A stretch of DNA of 64,000 nt from Onishia taeanensis (GCF_013349955.1 NZ_JABVXC010000003.1:186001-250000); one strand, 5' to 3'. Shown: positions 36,105 through 47,959, numbered from the stretch's first letter. Translations and numbers: made by a program. Notes: generated by a model from the sequence alone, not told the origin.

Positions 36105-37000
36105 CCGGGCGGGTCATTGATCTCCTGCGCCAGCCAACGGCGAAACAAGCCAAGGTTCGCCGACTCGGTCTGACCCGGCCTCGTCACCAGCCAATAGGAC
36201 TGATGGCCGGTGACTTCCACGTCGAGCAGTTGAACCAGGTCACCGCGGAACAGCTCCCGCTGGATCATCTGACGATCGGCGATAGTCACGCCCACCGCAT
36301 TGATCGCAGCCTGAATGGCCAGCTCCAGCACATCGAACTCCATGCCACCACGGGTCTCCACCCCCTCGAGACCGGCCGCCGACAGCCAGTGCTCCCAGGT
36401 ATGGAAACGGTCTTCGCCGCGCAGCACATGCAGCAGGGTATGACGGGTCAAATCCACCTCGCGCCCACGCCGTCCCGCCAGCAACTGCGGGGCGCAAACG
36501 GCCACATGACTCTCTTGCATCAACAGAGTGGCCTCGACTTCGGGCCACTCCCCGTCCCCGAAACGTATCGCGCAGTCCAGGTCGCTGTAGGCAGTCAGGT
36601 CATCCTCGGCGCGAGTAGTGACGGTGAGCTCGAGATCCGGGTATAGGGCATTGAGTCGCCCCAACCGTGGCACAAGCCAGCGACTGGCAAATGTGGGCGG
36701 GACATTGATGGTCAAGCGGGGAAAGGCCTCATGATCTCGAAGCCCGCCCACGGTCCAGGCGATCCGGTCGAAGGACTGACGCAACACCGGCTGCAGGCGC
36801 CGTCCGGCATCGGTCAGTCGCAACCGGCCGGCGCCACGCTCGAAGAGGGTGACGCCGAGCTGCTCTTCGAGCAGCTTGACCTGGCGACTCACTGCGCTTT
36901 GCGTCACGCAGAGCCGCTCCGCGGCCAGGGTAAAGCTCTCACAGTGTGCAGCAGCCTCGAAGGCCTTGAGCGCATTGAGTGGAGGCAATGAACGTGGCAT
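36101..37000 (-). CDS. LysR family regulator, GcvA-like, of the ALDH/ADH/enolase operon
   Basis: A 299-residue LysR protein with the N-terminal GcvA-subfamily pattern LPPLNALKAFEAAAHCESFTLAAERLCVTQSAVSRQVK. The C-terminal effector domain reads FPRLTINVPPTFASRWLVPRL, typical of GcvA/AmpR relatives. The ATG at 37000 is chosen; upstream in-frame ATGs would add 23 non-typical residues. It is divergent from the aldehyde dehydrogenase gene starting at 37179 and probably controls that three-gene operon. Stop codons of this gene and the facing LysR overlap completely. Confidence 0.87.
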   Translation of the reverse strand: MPRSLPPLNALKAFEAAAHCESFTLAAERLCVTQSAVSRQVKLLEEQLGVTLFERGAGRLRLTDAGRRLQPVLRQSFDRIAWTVGGLRDHEAFPRLTINVPPTFASRWLVPRLGRLNALYPDLELTVTTRAEDDLTAYSDLDCAIRFGDGEWPEVEATLLMQESHVAVCAPQLLAGRRGREVDLTRHTLLHVLRGEDRFHTWEHWLSAAGLEGVETRGGMEFDVLELAIQAAINAVGVTIADRQMIQRELFRGDLVQLLDVEVTGHQSYWLVTRPGQTESANLGLFRRWLAQEINDPPG

Positions 37001-37178
37001 CGGATCTCTCAAGTAGAAAATATTGTGGTATTGGGGCATTACGCCGGCTCTAGCCTGCCAAGGCAGCATGCCGCATGACTTTTACGAATACCACAGGTGC
37101 ATAATCCTCGTTTGTTGTCGCGTCCCGGTCCGCCCTAGGCTTTGCGCAAATTGGTGCCCATTACCGGAGACTGACCTC

Positions 37179-38672
37179 ATGACAGATCGCACTCTATCCG
37201 ACTGGCAGCAGTACGCCGCCAACCTGGCACTGCCGCACCAGGCCTACCTCAACGGTGAATTCTGCGACGCCGCCAGCGGCGCGACCTTCGCCGCAGAGAA
37301 CCCGGCAACCGGCGAAGTGCTGACGCATATTGCTGCCTGCCAGGCCGAGGATGTCGATCGCGCCGTGGCCCTGGCCCGCCGCACCTTCAACGCCGGCACC
37401 TGGCGCGACCTGGCACCCACAGAGCGTAAGGCGCGCATGCTCGACTGGGCTGCGCTTATCGAAGACCACCTGGACGAGATCGCTCTGCTCGAGACCCTCG
37501 AGACCGGCAAGCCCATTTCTCAGACCACCAGCATCGACGTGCCAGGACTGATCGGCGGCCTGCGGTTCTATGCCGAAGCGCTGGACAAGCTCTACGGCGA
37601 AACGGCTCCCAATGGTCCCGACAGCGTGTGCATGATCGACCGCGAACCGGTCGGCGTCGTCGCCGCCGTAGTGCCCTGGAACTACCCGCTGATCATTGCT
37701 GGCTGGAAGATCGGTCCGGCACTCGGCGCCGGCAACTCGCTGATCATCAAGCCCGCCGAACAGTCGAGCCTGGCCACCCTGAGAGTCGCCGCCCTGGCCC
37801 GTGAAGCCGGCATTCCCGAGGGGGCCTTCCAGGTGGTCACCGGGCTCGGCCACCAGGCTGGCGAAGCGCTGGGCCGGCACATGGACATCGACGCCGTGGG
37901 CTTTACCGGCTCCACCGAGATCGGCAAGCGCTTCCTCGCTTATTCGGCGGAATCCAACATGAAGCGTATCGGCCTGGAGTGTGGCGGCAAGAGCCCGCAT
38001 ATCGTCACCCGCGACGTCGAGGACTTGGACAAAATCGCCATGAACGTGGCCTATGGCGTCTGGTACAACCAGGGTCAGACCTGCCATGCCGGTACCCGCC
38101 TGATTGTCGACCGCCAGATCAAGGAAGCGCTGCTGGAACGTCTGGAAATTTGGGCGGAAAAGCTCCAACCCGGCGACCCTCTTGACCCGGATTCCCAGAT
38201 CGGCGCGATGATCGAAGAGCCTCAGTTGGAGAAGGTTCGTGAATACCTGGCCGACGGGCAGCGCGAAGGCGCACGGCTGCGTTTTGGCGGCGCGCGTGCC
38301 CGCCACGAGAGCGGTGGCTACTACATGACCCCAGCAATACTTGATGAGGTCACCAACGACATGCGTGTCGCCCGCGAGGAGATCTTCGGTCCGGTGCTGG
38401 TGGTACTCACCCATGACGAGGTGGACGAGGCACTCGCCATCGCCAACGACACCGATTACGGCCTCGGCGCTGCCATCTGGACCCGGAACCTGAGCGATGG
38501 TCACCGTGCCGCTCGGGCGCTACGGGCTGGCACTGTCTGGGTCAACTGCTACGACCACACCTCCATCAATGCCCCCTTCGGCGGCTTCAAGCAATCCGGC
38601 CAGGGCCGCGACAAGTCTTTGCATGCCTTCGACAAGTACACCGAACTCAAGACGACCTGGATTGAAATCTGA
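37179..38672 (+). CDS. NAD-dependent aldehyde dehydrogenase, PuuC/KauB-like
   Basis: A 497-residue aldehyde dehydrogenase that closely follows E. coli PuuC (gamma-glutamyl-gamma-aminobutyraldehyde dehydrogenase) along its length, as recalled: LETGKPISQT, VPWNYPLIIAGWKIGPALGAGNS, GLECGGKSPHIV (general base Glu), YNQGQTCHAGTRL (catalytic Cys) and the C-terminal PFGGFKQSGQGRDKSLHAFDKYTELKT. KauB-type enzymes accept several omega-amino aldehydes. The start at 37179 has GGAG upstream. It begins a three-gene operon with an iron alcohol dehydrogenase and an enolase-superfamily enzyme, so the natural substrate may be an aldehyde made by that dehydrogenase rather than a polyamine product. Confidence 0.9.
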   Translation: MTDRTLSDWQQYAANLALPHQAYLNGEFCDAASGATFAAENPATGEVLTHIAACQAEDVDRAVALARRTFNAGTWRDLAPTERKARMLDWAALIEDHLDEIALLETLETGKPISQTTSIDVPGLIGGLRFYAEALDKLYGETAPNGPDSVCMIDREPVGVVAAVVPWNYPLIIAGWKIGPALGAGNSLIIKPAEQSSLATLRVAALAREAGIPEGAFQVVTGLGHQAGEALGRHMDIDAVGFTGSTEIGKRFLAYSAESNMKRIGLECGGKSPHIVTRDVEDLDKIAMNVAYGVWYNQGQTCHAGTRLIVDRQIKEALLERLEIWAEKLQPGDPLDPDSQIGAMIEEPQLEKVREYLADGQREGARLRFGGARARHESGGYYMTPAILDEVTNDMRVAREEIFGPVLVVLTHDEVDEALAIANDTDYGLGAAIWTRNLSDGHRAARALRAGTVWVNCYDHTSINAPFGGFKQSGQGRDKSLHAFDKYTELKTTWIEI

Positions 38673-38682
38673 GGAGCCAAGC

Positions 38683-39885
38683 ATGCACCAAGACTACCAG
38701 ACTGGCCGCCAGGCCCCCGTCATTGCCGGCCCAGGCTGCCTGGCGCGCCTGCCGGAGTTGCGCCGGCAGCACGGCGCCGAACGCTACCTGTTGATCACTG
38801 ATGCCGGCCTCGAGGCCAGCGGCCTGCTTAAGCCATACTTGGCCGAACTGGAGCAGGATGCCGAGGTCACCCGTTTCATCGCACCCGCCGGCGAACCCAG
38901 TGTGGCAACCGTCGACCAAGCAGCGCAGGCGGCCCGCGAACTGCAAGCCCCACTGGTGCTTGGCATCGGCGGCGGCACCGCTCTAGACATCGCCAAGCTG
39001 GTGGCAGCGCTGACCGCCAGCCCCGGCAGGATGGATCAGTACCTGCTGGCCCGTAGCCCCTGGCTCGGCAAGGCGCCAGCGGTGATGATCCCGACCACAT
39101 CGGGCACCGGCAGCGAGGTCACCCGGACCTCAATCCTCGCCGATGAGACGGGTCGCAAGCTATGGGCCTGGGGTGATGAACTCCTGCCCGAGGCTGTTCT
39201 GCTGGACTCGCGACTCACTCGCTCGCTGCCGGCACCACTGACCGCCGCCACCGGGCTTGATGCCTTCGTGCATGCCCTGGAGGCCACCACCGGACGCAAT
39301 CGCAACCGGCTGATCGAGAGCCAGGCACTGGCGGCGATTCGCCTGGTTGGCGCGGCCCTGCCCGAGGCGGTCCAGACACCGAATAACCTCGAGGCTCGCC
39401 AACAGCTGCAGGAAGCCGCCTGCCTGGCCGGCATGGCCATCGATAACGGCGGCACCGGTATCGCTCACAACATCGGCCATGCCCTCGGCAGCCTCTACCA
39501 CCTGCCGCACGGCGTGGCCGTGGCGATCGCCGTCGAGGCCTCGCTGGCCTGGTCGATCGAGGGCCATGAGGCCACCTTCGCCGCCAGCGCCCATGCCCTG
39601 ATGGCCGGCAGCGAGGCGAAAGCGCTCACTGAATTGGTCACCGAGCTTGCAGATGCCAGCGCCTTCGACCAGGCCCTGGCGCCGTTCGCCAACCTGGAGA
39701 TGGACGCCACGGCCCTAGCCGAAGTGATGCAGGCCGAAGAGAACGCCCCGATGGCCAACAATGCCGCCCGCATCCCCGAGGGAGACGACTGGCAACATCT
39801 GGCGGAGCTCACCGTGGCCACCTTCCAGCATCGCCAGGCAGGCCTGCGAGCCGGGTCAACCACGCAAGAGAGGGCAATGGCATGA
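38683..39885 (+). CDS. Iron-containing alcohol dehydrogenase
   Basis: A 400-residue type III (iron) alcohol dehydrogenase. The NAD-binding GGG motif is in [14 protein letters not shown]; the [11 protein letters not shown] signature is complete; metal ligands are in LDAFVHALE (Asp, His) and [18 protein letters not shown] (two His). It starts 11 bases after the aldehyde dehydrogenase stop with GAGGAG upstream, and its end overlaps the enolase-superfamily start (ATGA). Together with the aldehyde dehydrogenase it would oxidise an alcohol stepwise to an acid; the true alcohol is unknown. Length is normal for the family. Confidence 0.92.
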   Translation: MHQDYQTGRQAPVIAGPGCLARLPELRRQHGAERYLLITDAGLEASGLLKPYLAELEQDAEVTRFIAPAGEPSVATVDQAAQAARELQAPLVLGIGGGTALDIAKLVAALTASPGRMDQYLLARSPWLGKAPAVMIPTTSGTGSEVTRTSILADETGRKLWAWGDELLPEAVLLDSRLTRSLPAPLTAATGLDAFVHALEATTGRNRNRLIESQALAAIRLVGAALPEAVQTPNNLEARQQLQEAACLAGMAIDNGGTGIAHNIGHALGSLYHLPHGVAVAIAVEASLAWSIEGHEATFAASAHALMAGSEAKALTELVTELADASAFDQALAPFANLEMDATALAEVMQAEENAPMANNAARIPEGDDWQHLAELTVATFQHRQAGLRAGSTTQERAMA

Positions 39886-41072
39886 CGGCACCGTTGAACG
39901 ACGAACGTACCCCGCTGTTCTCAGATCCCGGCCAAGCGAGCCACATCGCCCGCATCGAGATCAGCCATCATCAATTCGAGCTCGATCCGCCCTTCCCCGC
40001 CGCCTGGGATAGCCAGCCGCGCCGACAGTTCCCCGCGACACTGGTCCGGGTGATCGACAGCGAAGGACGCGAGGGTGTTGGCTCGGGCGACGTGATGTAC
40101 GGCTTTGATGACTTCCGTCACCTCTTCATCGGCAAAGACCCGCTGGACCTGGAGCGCCATGCCGGGGTGATCGACAACATCGGCTTTCATGCCGGGCGCT
40201 GCTGGCCTCTGGAGGTGGCCATTTGGGATCTAGCCGGCAAGATCCTCGATACCCCGGTGTGGCGCTTGATGGGCGGCGTATCGAACCGCCTGCGCGCCTA
40301 TGCTTCCAGTGGCACCCATCGCCCCCTGGAGGAGGTGGTGGCCCTGGCCAGGCAGGTACAAGATGCCGGCATCCCGGCCTTGAAACTGCGCTTCGGGCGC
40401 CCGCGCCTGGAAGATGATCTGGCTGTACTGGGTGCCGTCCGCCAGGCCGTCGGTCATCGACTCGAGCTGATGGTCGACTGCAACCAGGGCTGGCGGATGC
40501 CTTGGGATGTCAAGACACCCTGGCAGTATGCCCATGCACTGGAGGTGGCCCGGGAACTCGAGCGCCAGGATGTCTACTGGATGGAGGAGCCGCTATATCG
40601 CGGCGACTACGCCGGCATGGCTAAGCTCGCTGAGGAGACTGAAGTGCGGATCGCTGGCGGCGAAATGACGCGCGAGCCCTACGAGTTCAGAGAAATGCTG
40701 CGTCAGGGCTGCCTCGATGTCTACCAGCCCGATGCCGTCTGTTCGGTGGGCATGCTGGGCTTGGCCCGACTGGCCCGCGAGATCGTCGCCGCCGGCAAAC
40801 TCTTCACGCCTCACACCTGGGGCAACGGCATCGGCGTGATCGCCAACCTGCACCTGACTGCGGGCGCGGTCGGGCCGACCGGCGCCCCCTATCTGGAATA
40901 CCCGTTCGACCCGCCCGAATGGACGCCCGAAAAGCGCGATTTCCCGCTGACGACGCCCTTGCTGGCGGATGGCGAGGGCTGGCTGACCCTGCCCGAGGCA
41001 CCTGGTCTTGGTTTTGAGCTGGATGAGCACCGCCTGGCCGCTACCCGCGCCACTCAGGTCACATACCAGTAA
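39882..41072 (+). CDS. Enolase-superfamily enzyme (mandelate racemase/muconate lactonizing type)
   Basis: A 396-residue protein with the capping domain (about 1-130) and the barrel domain. Catalytic features: LKLRFGRP on the second strand (Lys-x-Arg), metal ligands in VDCNQGW (Asp), WMEEPL (Glu) and AGGEM (Glu), and a general-base His in FTPHTWGNG. The Lys/His pair is the mandelate racemase-like arrangement, used by acid-sugar dehydratases and racemases. It could therefore dehydrate or epimerise a hydroxy acid. It is last in the operon, coupled to the iron alcohol dehydrogenase by a four-base overlap. Specific substrate not deducible. Confidence 0.88.
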   Translation: MTAPLNDERTPLFSDPGQASHIARIEISHHQFELDPPFPAAWDSQPRRQFPATLVRVIDSEGREGVGSGDVMYGFDDFRHLFIGKDPLDLERHAGVIDNIGFHAGRCWPLEVAIWDLAGKILDTPVWRLMGGVSNRLRAYASSGTHRPLEEVVALARQVQDAGIPALKLRFGRPRLEDDLAVLGAVRQAVGHRLELMVDCNQGWRMPWDVKTPWQYAHALEVARELERQDVYWMEEPLYRGDYAGMAKLAEETEVRIAGGEMTREPYEFREMLRQGCLDVYQPDAVCSVGMLGLARLAREIVAAGKLFTPHTWGNGIGVIANLHLTAGAVGPTGAPYLEYPFDPPEWTPEKRDFPLTTPLLADGEGWLTLPEAPGLGFELDEHRLAATRATQVTYQ

Positions 41073-41076
41073 CGCA

Positions 41077-41637
41077 TCACGGCGCGCACTGCCCCCTCTG
41101 CGGGGCTACCGAACCGGGCAGGCTCACGCAGTCACCCACTTCAATGCCGCGTGCGGCGAAATACCCGGCATTGACCTCCAGTGCCGCGATATAGGCGACA
41201 CCGGCTCTATAGGCGCGGCAATCCGCTGATACATCAGAGCCACAGGGCGTCATCTGCCGGATGGCAGCAATGCGCCCGTTGCGGTCGATAAAGGCGATAT
41301 CCAGCGGGATTAGGGTGCGATACATCCAGAAGCCGCTGTCCGGCGACTGAGGCCGCTGATACACGAACAGCATGCCGGCCTCCGCCCCCAGTTGTTCGCG
41401 CTCCATCAGCCCGGTCGACCGCTGCTGAGGGCTCTCGGCCAGTTCCACCTCCAGACGCGATGGCCCCTGATCGCCATGAATGGCCAGGGTCGCGGACGCG
41501 AAGTGAAGCTTGGCTGCGCGGGCTGTGCTTGCCGGCCAAGCGGCCAACGGCAGCCAGGCAATGGCGCCTGCGACACTGCCGACGGCGGCCAGGCCTGAAA
41601 GAACACGACGGCGGCTCAGACTTAGGGGAGTCTTCAT
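41077..41637 (-). CDS. Exported DUF192 family protein
   Basis: A 186-residue protein with an N-terminal signal containing SRRRVLSGLAAVG, which fits a twin-arginine leader, followed by the DUF192 domain (LEVELAESPQQRSTGLMERE, GMLFVYQRPQSPDSGFWMYRTLIPLDIAFID, and the final ALEVNAGYFAARGIEVGD). Function of DUF192 is unknown. It has two extra Cys (TPCGSDVSADC). It follows modC by 16 bases on the same strand, so it may be read through from the modABC operon, but no functional link to molybdate is established. Confidence 0.85.
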   Translation of the reverse strand: MKTPLSLSRRRVLSGLAAVGSVAGAIAWLPLAAWPASTARAAKLHFASATLAIHGDQGPSRLEVELAESPQQRSTGLMEREQLGAEAGMLFVYQRPQSPDSGFWMYRTLIPLDIAFIDRNGRIAAIRQMTPCGSDVSADCRAYRAGVAYIAALEVNAGYFAARGIEVGDCVSLPGSVAPQRGQCAP

Positions 41638-41653
41638 GGGTAAACCTCTCGAG

Positions 41654-42811
41654 TCATGAGGATGCGCCTGGCATCAGATGAATGGCGTCGGCCAGCAGCG
41701 AGACCTGTACGACCTCCCCTCGCGCCAGCGCATTGCGACGGGCGGCGTGGGTGGTGATCTCGAAGCGTAGCGTCTCCGTACCATGATCGAAGGCCAGCGT
41801 GATCTGGGTCACACCGCCCATGGCCACCATTTCCCGCACCCGGCCTTCCACCGGATTTTCGCGTTCGCCATTCGACGGCCTGCCACGCCGGTGCAGCACC
41901 ACATCGGAGGGCGGCAGATACCAACGCAGCGACTGGCCGGGCGAGAATGCCGCAAGCCCTTGTCCGACCTCCAGTCGATAGGGCCCCCAGGCCAGCCGCC
42001 GTTCGCCATGCGCTGCGACCACCTCACCGCTGAAGACATTATGCCGATCCAGCAACCGGGCAATCTGTGGCGTATCGGGGGTGCGAAACAGGGTCTCCGG
42101 CGTGCCGCTCTGCAGGGTCTTGCCGCCATGCAGCACGCACAGCCGATCGGCCAGAGCACTGGCCTCTTCCAGGTCATGAGTGACCAGCACCATGGGAATG
42201 GTCAGCGTTTCGCGCAATAGCGCCAACTCGCGTTGCAGGCGCCGACGGGTGACCTGATCCACCGCCGAGAAAGGCTCGTCGAGCAGCAACACCTGGGGCT
42301 TGCGCGCCAGCGCACGAGCCACCGCCACCCGCTGACGCTGGCCGCCCGAGAGCTGATGAGGCAGACGCTCCTCGAGCCCTTCGAGACGCACCCGCGACAG
42401 CCAAGCCTCCGCCGTGGTGCGCCGCTCCTCCCCGCTCTCACCTTCCACCGCCAGCAGCACGTTGTCCCGAGCGCTAAGGTGAGGAAACAGGGCGTAGTCC
42501 TGAAAGACGAAGCCGATGCGCCGGGCCTGGACGCTGAGCGAGTGCCCGCGCGCGGCATCGAACCAGCTCTGCCCGCCACAGCGAATATACCCGCTGGCCA
42601 CCCGAGTCAGGCCCGCTATCGCCCGGAGCAGCGTGGTCTTGCCGCTGCCGGAGGGGCCGACCAGGCCCAGAAGCTCACCGGGCGCGCAGGCAAAGTCAGC
42701 CGCCAGCGGAATCGGCCCGGCCTGATGCAGCGAGACGCTCAGCCCTTCGGCGTCACGCGCCTGTGCATCCAGCCCTTGGTCGGGGAAACCGACGTGTCCA
42801 TGCTCAACCAT
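41654..42811 (-). CDS. modC: Molybdate ABC transporter ATPase ModC
   Basis: A 385-residue ABC ATPase with Walker A (GPSGSGKTTLLRA), signature (LSGGQRQRVAVARAL), Walker B (QVLLLDEPFSAVD) and switch His (VTHDLEEA). The C-terminal part carries a TOBE/Mop-like region (VREMVAMGGVTQITLAFDHG), typical for ModC. The N-terminus has about 35 extra residues before the usual first strand. I chose the ATG at 42811 because GAGGAGGG is seven bases upstream and it overlaps the modB end by eight bases. It energises molybdate uptake with ModA and ModB. A sulfate or tungstate role cannot be excluded from sequence alone. Confidence 0.88.
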   Translation of the reverse strand: MVEHGHVGFPDQGLDAQARDAEGLSVSLHQAGPIPLAADFACAPGELLGLVGPSGSGKTTLLRAIAGLTRVASGYIRCGGQSWFDAARGHSLSVQARRIGFVFQDYALFPHLSARDNVLLAVEGESGEERRTTAEAWLSRVRLEGLEERLPHQLSGGQRQRVAVARALARKPQVLLLDEPFSAVDQVTRRRLQRELALLRETLTIPMVLVTHDLEEASALADRLCVLHGGKTLQSGTPETLFRTPDTPQIARLLDRHNVFSGEVVAAHGERRLAWGPYRLEVGQGLAAFSPGQSLRWYLPPSDVVLHRRGRPSNGERENPVEGRVREMVAMGGVTQITLAFDHGTETLRFEITTHAARRNALARGEVVQVSLLADAIHLMPGASS

Positions 42812-43469
42812 GGCGGCGCCCTCCTCGCCTGGAGAGGCCATAGACCACACCGATGGTCAGAAACGAGATGCCCAACAGCAGCGCCGACATGCGGCCGGCG
42901 CCGGCTTCGTCGAAAGCCTGCACGCGGTCATAGATCGCAATCGCCAGAGTGCGGGTCTCGCCGTCGATAGCGCCGCCCACCATCAGAATGACCCCGAACT
43001 CGCCAAGGGTATGAGCAAAGGTCAGCGCCAACGCCGACACCACGCCCGAGCGTACCAGCGGCAGCTCGATGCGCCAGAAGGTCTGACGAGTCGACAAGCC
43101 ACTACACCAGGCCGCCTCGCGCAGGGTCTCTGGCACCGCCTCGAAGGCACGCTGAATCGGCTGGACGGCGAAGGGCAGGTTGACCACCAGCGAGGCGAGC
43201 AAAATGCCGGTGAAGGAAAAGTTCAGGCTGGTACCGGTCAACGAGGCCCAGAAGCCTCCCACGGGACCGTCCCCGGCGAAGGCCAGCATCAGATAGAAGC
43301 CCAGCACCGTGGGTGGCATCACCAGTGGCAGCGCCACCAGGGCTTCGACAAGCACCCGGCGCCGTTGCATCCGGGCCAGGCGCCGCCCCAGCCAAAGCCC
43401 CACCGGCAGCAGGATCAGGCAGGTGCCGAACGCCAGTCGCAGCGAAACGAACAGGGCGCTCCAGTCCAT
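42804..43469 (-). CDS. modB: Molybdate ABC transporter permease ModB
   Basis: A 221-residue inner-membrane permease with five to six helices and the EAA loop (EAAWCSGLSTRQTFWRIELPLVRSGV) that contacts ModC. The GEFGVILMVGG segment is characteristic of ModB. Its ATG overlaps the modA stop by one base and its end overlaps modC, so modABC is one coupled operon. Length is normal for ModB (about 220-230). Confidence 0.92.
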   Translation of the reverse strand: MDWSALFVSLRLAFGTCLILLPVGLWLGRRLARMQRRRVLVEALVALPLVMPPTVLGFYLMLAFAGDGPVGGFWASLTGTSLNFSFTGILLASLVVNLPFAVQPIQRAFEAVPETLREAAWCSGLSTRQTFWRIELPLVRSGVVSALALTFAHTLGEFGVILMVGGAIDGETRTLAIAIYDRVQAFDEAGAGRMSALLLGISFLTIGVVYGLSRRGGRRHG

Positions 43470-44320
43470 CAGGGCGCGTCCGAAGCCGGCACGGCAAAAC
43501 CATAGTCGCGAAACACCTGCCGCGCAGGCGGGCTCTGCAGGTAGGCATAGAAGGCCTCAGCCGTTTCCCCGGCGCCCGGCAGTAAGGCCATGCGCTGGTG
43601 GAGCGGCGCGTGCCAGGCCTCGGGAATCAGCACATAGCGGCTTTTCCCTGCAAGCGACGGTGAGCATGCCAGTGAATAAGCGACCAGGCCGCCGCGAGTA
43701 TCGGCAGACAGCGCGAAACGAGCCGCCTGGGCGACGTTTTCACCCTGCACCTGCAGGGGCTGGCTGGTGTCCCACAGGCCTTCATGCGCCAGTGCCTGGC
43801 GCGCCGCCACGCCATAAGGCGCATGTTCGGGGTTCGCCAAGGCGAAGCGAGCCCGGCTGCCATCGGCCTGCCAGGCCTGCACAGCCGCCTTCACGGCGGC
43901 CAGCGGCGCATCAGAGGAGGACTGCTCTTTCATCTGGCTGTCCGGACGTTCCTCGCCTTCCCTTCCTTCTTCTAAGCCTTTGCGCTGCAGCCAGACCAGC
44001 CGCCCCCGGGCGTAGCGCACCCCGGCATCACGGGTCTTGCCGGCCTCATGTAGCGCCTGCACATAGCCCTCATTGGCCGAGAGAAACAGCTCGAAGGGCG
44101 CGCCCTGGTCGATTTGACGACGGAAGTTGCCGGACGAGCCCATATTGAGGATGACCTGACGGCCGCTGGCGTTATGAAAATCCTTGGCGATCTCGGTCAG
44201 GGCGAACTGCAGGCTCGACGCCACGGCAATGCGGGGCACGTCAGCGGCCATGACGGCTGGCGCGACAGCCAGGCCTAGGACCAGCAGCCACTGGGCAAGC
44301 TGGCGAGACAACACTCGCAT
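43469..44320 (-). CDS. modA: Molybdate-binding protein ModA
   Basis: A 283-residue periplasmic binding protein with signal peptide (cleavage near VMAAD). The anion-binding SSL and SSG motifs are visible (VASSLQFALTEIAKDF; LNMGSSGNFRRQIDQGAPF), as is the YALIP-like RYVLIPEAWHAPL. Around residues 115-145, between GRLVWLQRK and VKAAVQ, there is a highly charged insertion of about 25 residues that I do not expect in ModA; the region is polar and probably a surface loop. First gene of modABC with AAGGA upstream. No ModE-type palindrome (TATATA arms) was found in the upstream region. Confidence 0.9.
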   Translation of the reverse strand: MRVLSRQLAQWLLVLGLAVAPAVMAADVPRIAVASSLQFALTEIAKDFHNASGRQVILNMGSSGNFRRQIDQGAPFELFLSANEGYVQALHEAGKTRDAGVRYARGRLVWLQRKGLEEGREGEERPDSQMKEQSSSDAPLAAVKAAVQAWQADGSRARFALANPEHAPYGVAARQALAHEGLWDTSQPLQVQGENVAQAARFALSADTRGGLVAYSLACSPSLAGKSRYVLIPEAWHAPLHQRMALLPGAGETAEAFYAYLQSPPARQVFRDYGFAVPASDAP

Positions 44321-44516
44321 AGCGAAATCCTTGTCTGAAAATAGAGATCAAAAAATCAAAGGTGCAGGAGGGGCATATCGTCACCGCTTACCTGGGCCGG
44401 CAACGCAGCAGGCGGCCTCCTATCCCGGCGACATGCCAAGATGTCACATCAGTGCAATGATACTGATTCAGTCTAAATGGTATGGCGCCATCCCCGACGA
44501 GGCTGATTTTCACACA

Positions 44517-46268
44517 ATGCCGCTCTCCACGCAGACCCTGATGCAGCAAAGCGATGCCCAGTGGCTTGATGAGATCATCAAGGCCAACGCCCTGACAGTG
44601 CTTTTTCAACCCATTGTCGATGGCGAAAGCCAGCTGATCTTTGGCTATGAGGCGTTGGTCCGTGGCCCTTCAGACTCCCCGCTACATTCTCCTCTGAAGC
44701 TATTTGGCAGTGCCGAGCACGAAGGACGCTTAGTCGAACTCGATCTGCTATGTCGTCGGCTGGCAATCCAGCGCTTCGCTGAACTAGCGCTGCCGGCACG
44801 CCTGTTTCTCAACGTGATGCCGGCCACCATCCTCGAATGGGACTTCCGCGAAGGAGCCACCATCGAGTATCTGAAACACGCAGGCCTCTCGCCAGACCGG
44901 GTGGTCATCGAGCTGACCGAGCACGCGCCGATCCATGATTACGAACTGATGCGTAAAGCGGTTAGCCACTATCGCAACATGGGCTTCAAGGTGGCGCTGG
45001 ACGATCTTGGCGCAGGCTACTCCGGGCTACGCCACTGGGCCGAGCTGCGCCCGGACTTCGTCAAGATCGACCGCCACTTCATCGAGAGCATCGACACGGA
45101 CTGCCTCAAGCAGCAGTTTCTGCGCTCGATCATCGACGTTTCTCGTAACCTGGGCTGCCAGTTGATCGCAGAGGGTATCGAGACCCGCGAGGAATATCAC
45201 GCCCTCTGGGAAATGCAATTGACCTACCTGCAGGGCTATCATTTCGCACGCCCCAGCGAAACGCCCCCGCATGACATTGACAACCTCAGGTACACTCCGC
45301 AGCGCCAGCCCGCGGCAAGCCACATCGCCGCCTCGATCAGCCATCCCATTGCCGCTATCGATACCAAGTGCAAGCTGCCAACGCTACTCGATCGGTTCAA
45401 GCATGATCTCGGGCTGCGTTGCGTGGCCTTGGTGAGTGAAGGCCGCCCGGTCGGCGTCATTCGTCGCAACGACTTCCTGACGCTATTCGCCAACCCCTTC
45501 GCTCACTCCCTGTACGCCAAGAGCAGCCTGGAAGAGCTCGCCGACCGGCAGATGATCGTGGCACGGAGTAACACCTCCCTCGAACAGTTGAGCCAGTGGG
45601 TCACGGAAGCCGATGGCGGCCGTCACGAAGACTTCGTGATTGTTGATGAGGACGGGCTTTACCAGGGCATGGGCAATATCATCGACTTGCTTCGTGAAAT
45701 CACCTCTCAACGAGTGCGCCAGGCCCGCCATGCCAATCCCCTGACCGGCCTGCCAGGCAATGCCCTGATCAACGACGCGCTGGCCTCTCACCTTGCCGAG
45801 GGACGCGACTTCGTCGCCGCCTACTGCGATCTGGACCAGTTCAAGGCCTACAACGACGATTACGGCTATGCCCATGGCGACGAAGTCATTATCGCCGTGG
45901 CGAACCTGCTGCAGGACACCCTGCTTGAGCATGGTCATTTCGTCGGCCACATCGGCGGCGACGACTTTATGCTGCTGTTGAGCGGTGACGACTGGCAGGC
46001 CCACTGCGAGCAGGTGTTGAACCGTTTTGAGGCCATGGCACCCGGCTTCTACCGACCCGCCGGCCAGGCGGCCGGTGGCATCTGCGGCGAAGACCGCCAG
46101 GGTAACCGCCAGTTTTTTCCCTTCATCAGCCTGACGCTGGCCGCACTGCCGGTGAAGCCCGGTCGTTTCAATAGCGCCTTGACCATCGCCGACCGACTCT
46201 CCGAGCTCAAGTGTCATGCCAAGCGCGTATCGGGCAATAACCTGCTGATCGAGCGCCGACGCCACTGA
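44517..46268 (+). CDS. Cyclic-di-GMP protein with EAL, CBS pair and GGDEF domains
   Basis: A 583-residue cytoplasmic protein. The EAL domain comes first (about 15-250) with a complete catalytic set: [45 protein letters not shown] and AEGIET, so phosphodiesterase activity is likely. A CBS-like pair follows (about 265-385, including [15 protein letters not shown] and [15 protein letters not shown]). The C-terminal GGDEF domain reads GGDDF, with [22 protein letters not shown] upstream; no RxxD inhibitory site is seen. The start is uncertain: the ATG at 44517 is chosen for domain position, though it has a weak ribosome site; another in-frame ATG is at 44457. The CBS pair could sense adenine nucleotides and tune activity. 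Confidence 0.85.
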   Translation: MPLSTQTLMQQSDAQWLDEIIKANALTVLFQPIVDGESQLIFGYEALVRGPSDSPLHSPLKLFGSAEHEGRLVELDLLCRRLAIQRFAELALPARLFLNVMPATILEWDFREGATIEYLKHAGLSPDRVVIELTEHAPIHDYELMRKAVSHYRNMGFKVALDDLGAGYSGLRHWAELRPDFVKIDRHFIESIDTDCLKQQFLRSIIDVSRNLGCQLIAEGIETREEYHALWEMQLTYLQGYHFARPSETPPHDIDNLRYTPQRQPAASHIAASISHPIAAIDTKCKLPTLLDRFKHDLGLRCVALVSEGRPVGVIRRNDFLTLFANPFAHSLYAKSSLEELADRQMIVARSNTSLEQLSQWVTEADGGRHEDFVIVDEDGLYQGMGNIIDLLREITSQRVRQARHANPLTGLPGNALINDALASHLAEGRDFVAAYCDLDQFKAYNDDYGYAHGDEVIIAVANLLQDTLLEHGHFVGHIGGDDFMLLLSGDDWQAHCEQVLNRFEAMAPGFYRPAGQAAGGICGEDRQGNRQFFPFISLTLAALPVKPGRFNSALTIADRLSELKCHAKRVSGNNLLIERRRH

Positions 46269-46274
46269 CAGCGG

Positions 46275-46303
46275 TTGGGAAGGAACGAGCTAGGCGCTAC
46301 AAT
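46275..46303 (+). promoter_or_regulatory. Candidate sigma-70 promoter of ybiT
   Basis: TTGGGA at 46275-46280 and TACAAT at 46298-46303 are separated by 17 bases, upstream of the TTG start at 46370. This is one of the few gaps in the window with a clear -35/-10 pair. Confidence 0.5.
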
Positions 46304-46369
46304 GCGCGCCCGAAACGTTGCTTACTCCCACGCTCGGCGCACGTTGAGCCCTTTCGACTGGCCCCCCCT

Positions 46370-47959
<1,590 letters not shown>

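Noticed and set aside
44321..44516. ModE-binding site upstream of modA
   Set aside because: No TATATA-type inverted repeat found in the gap.
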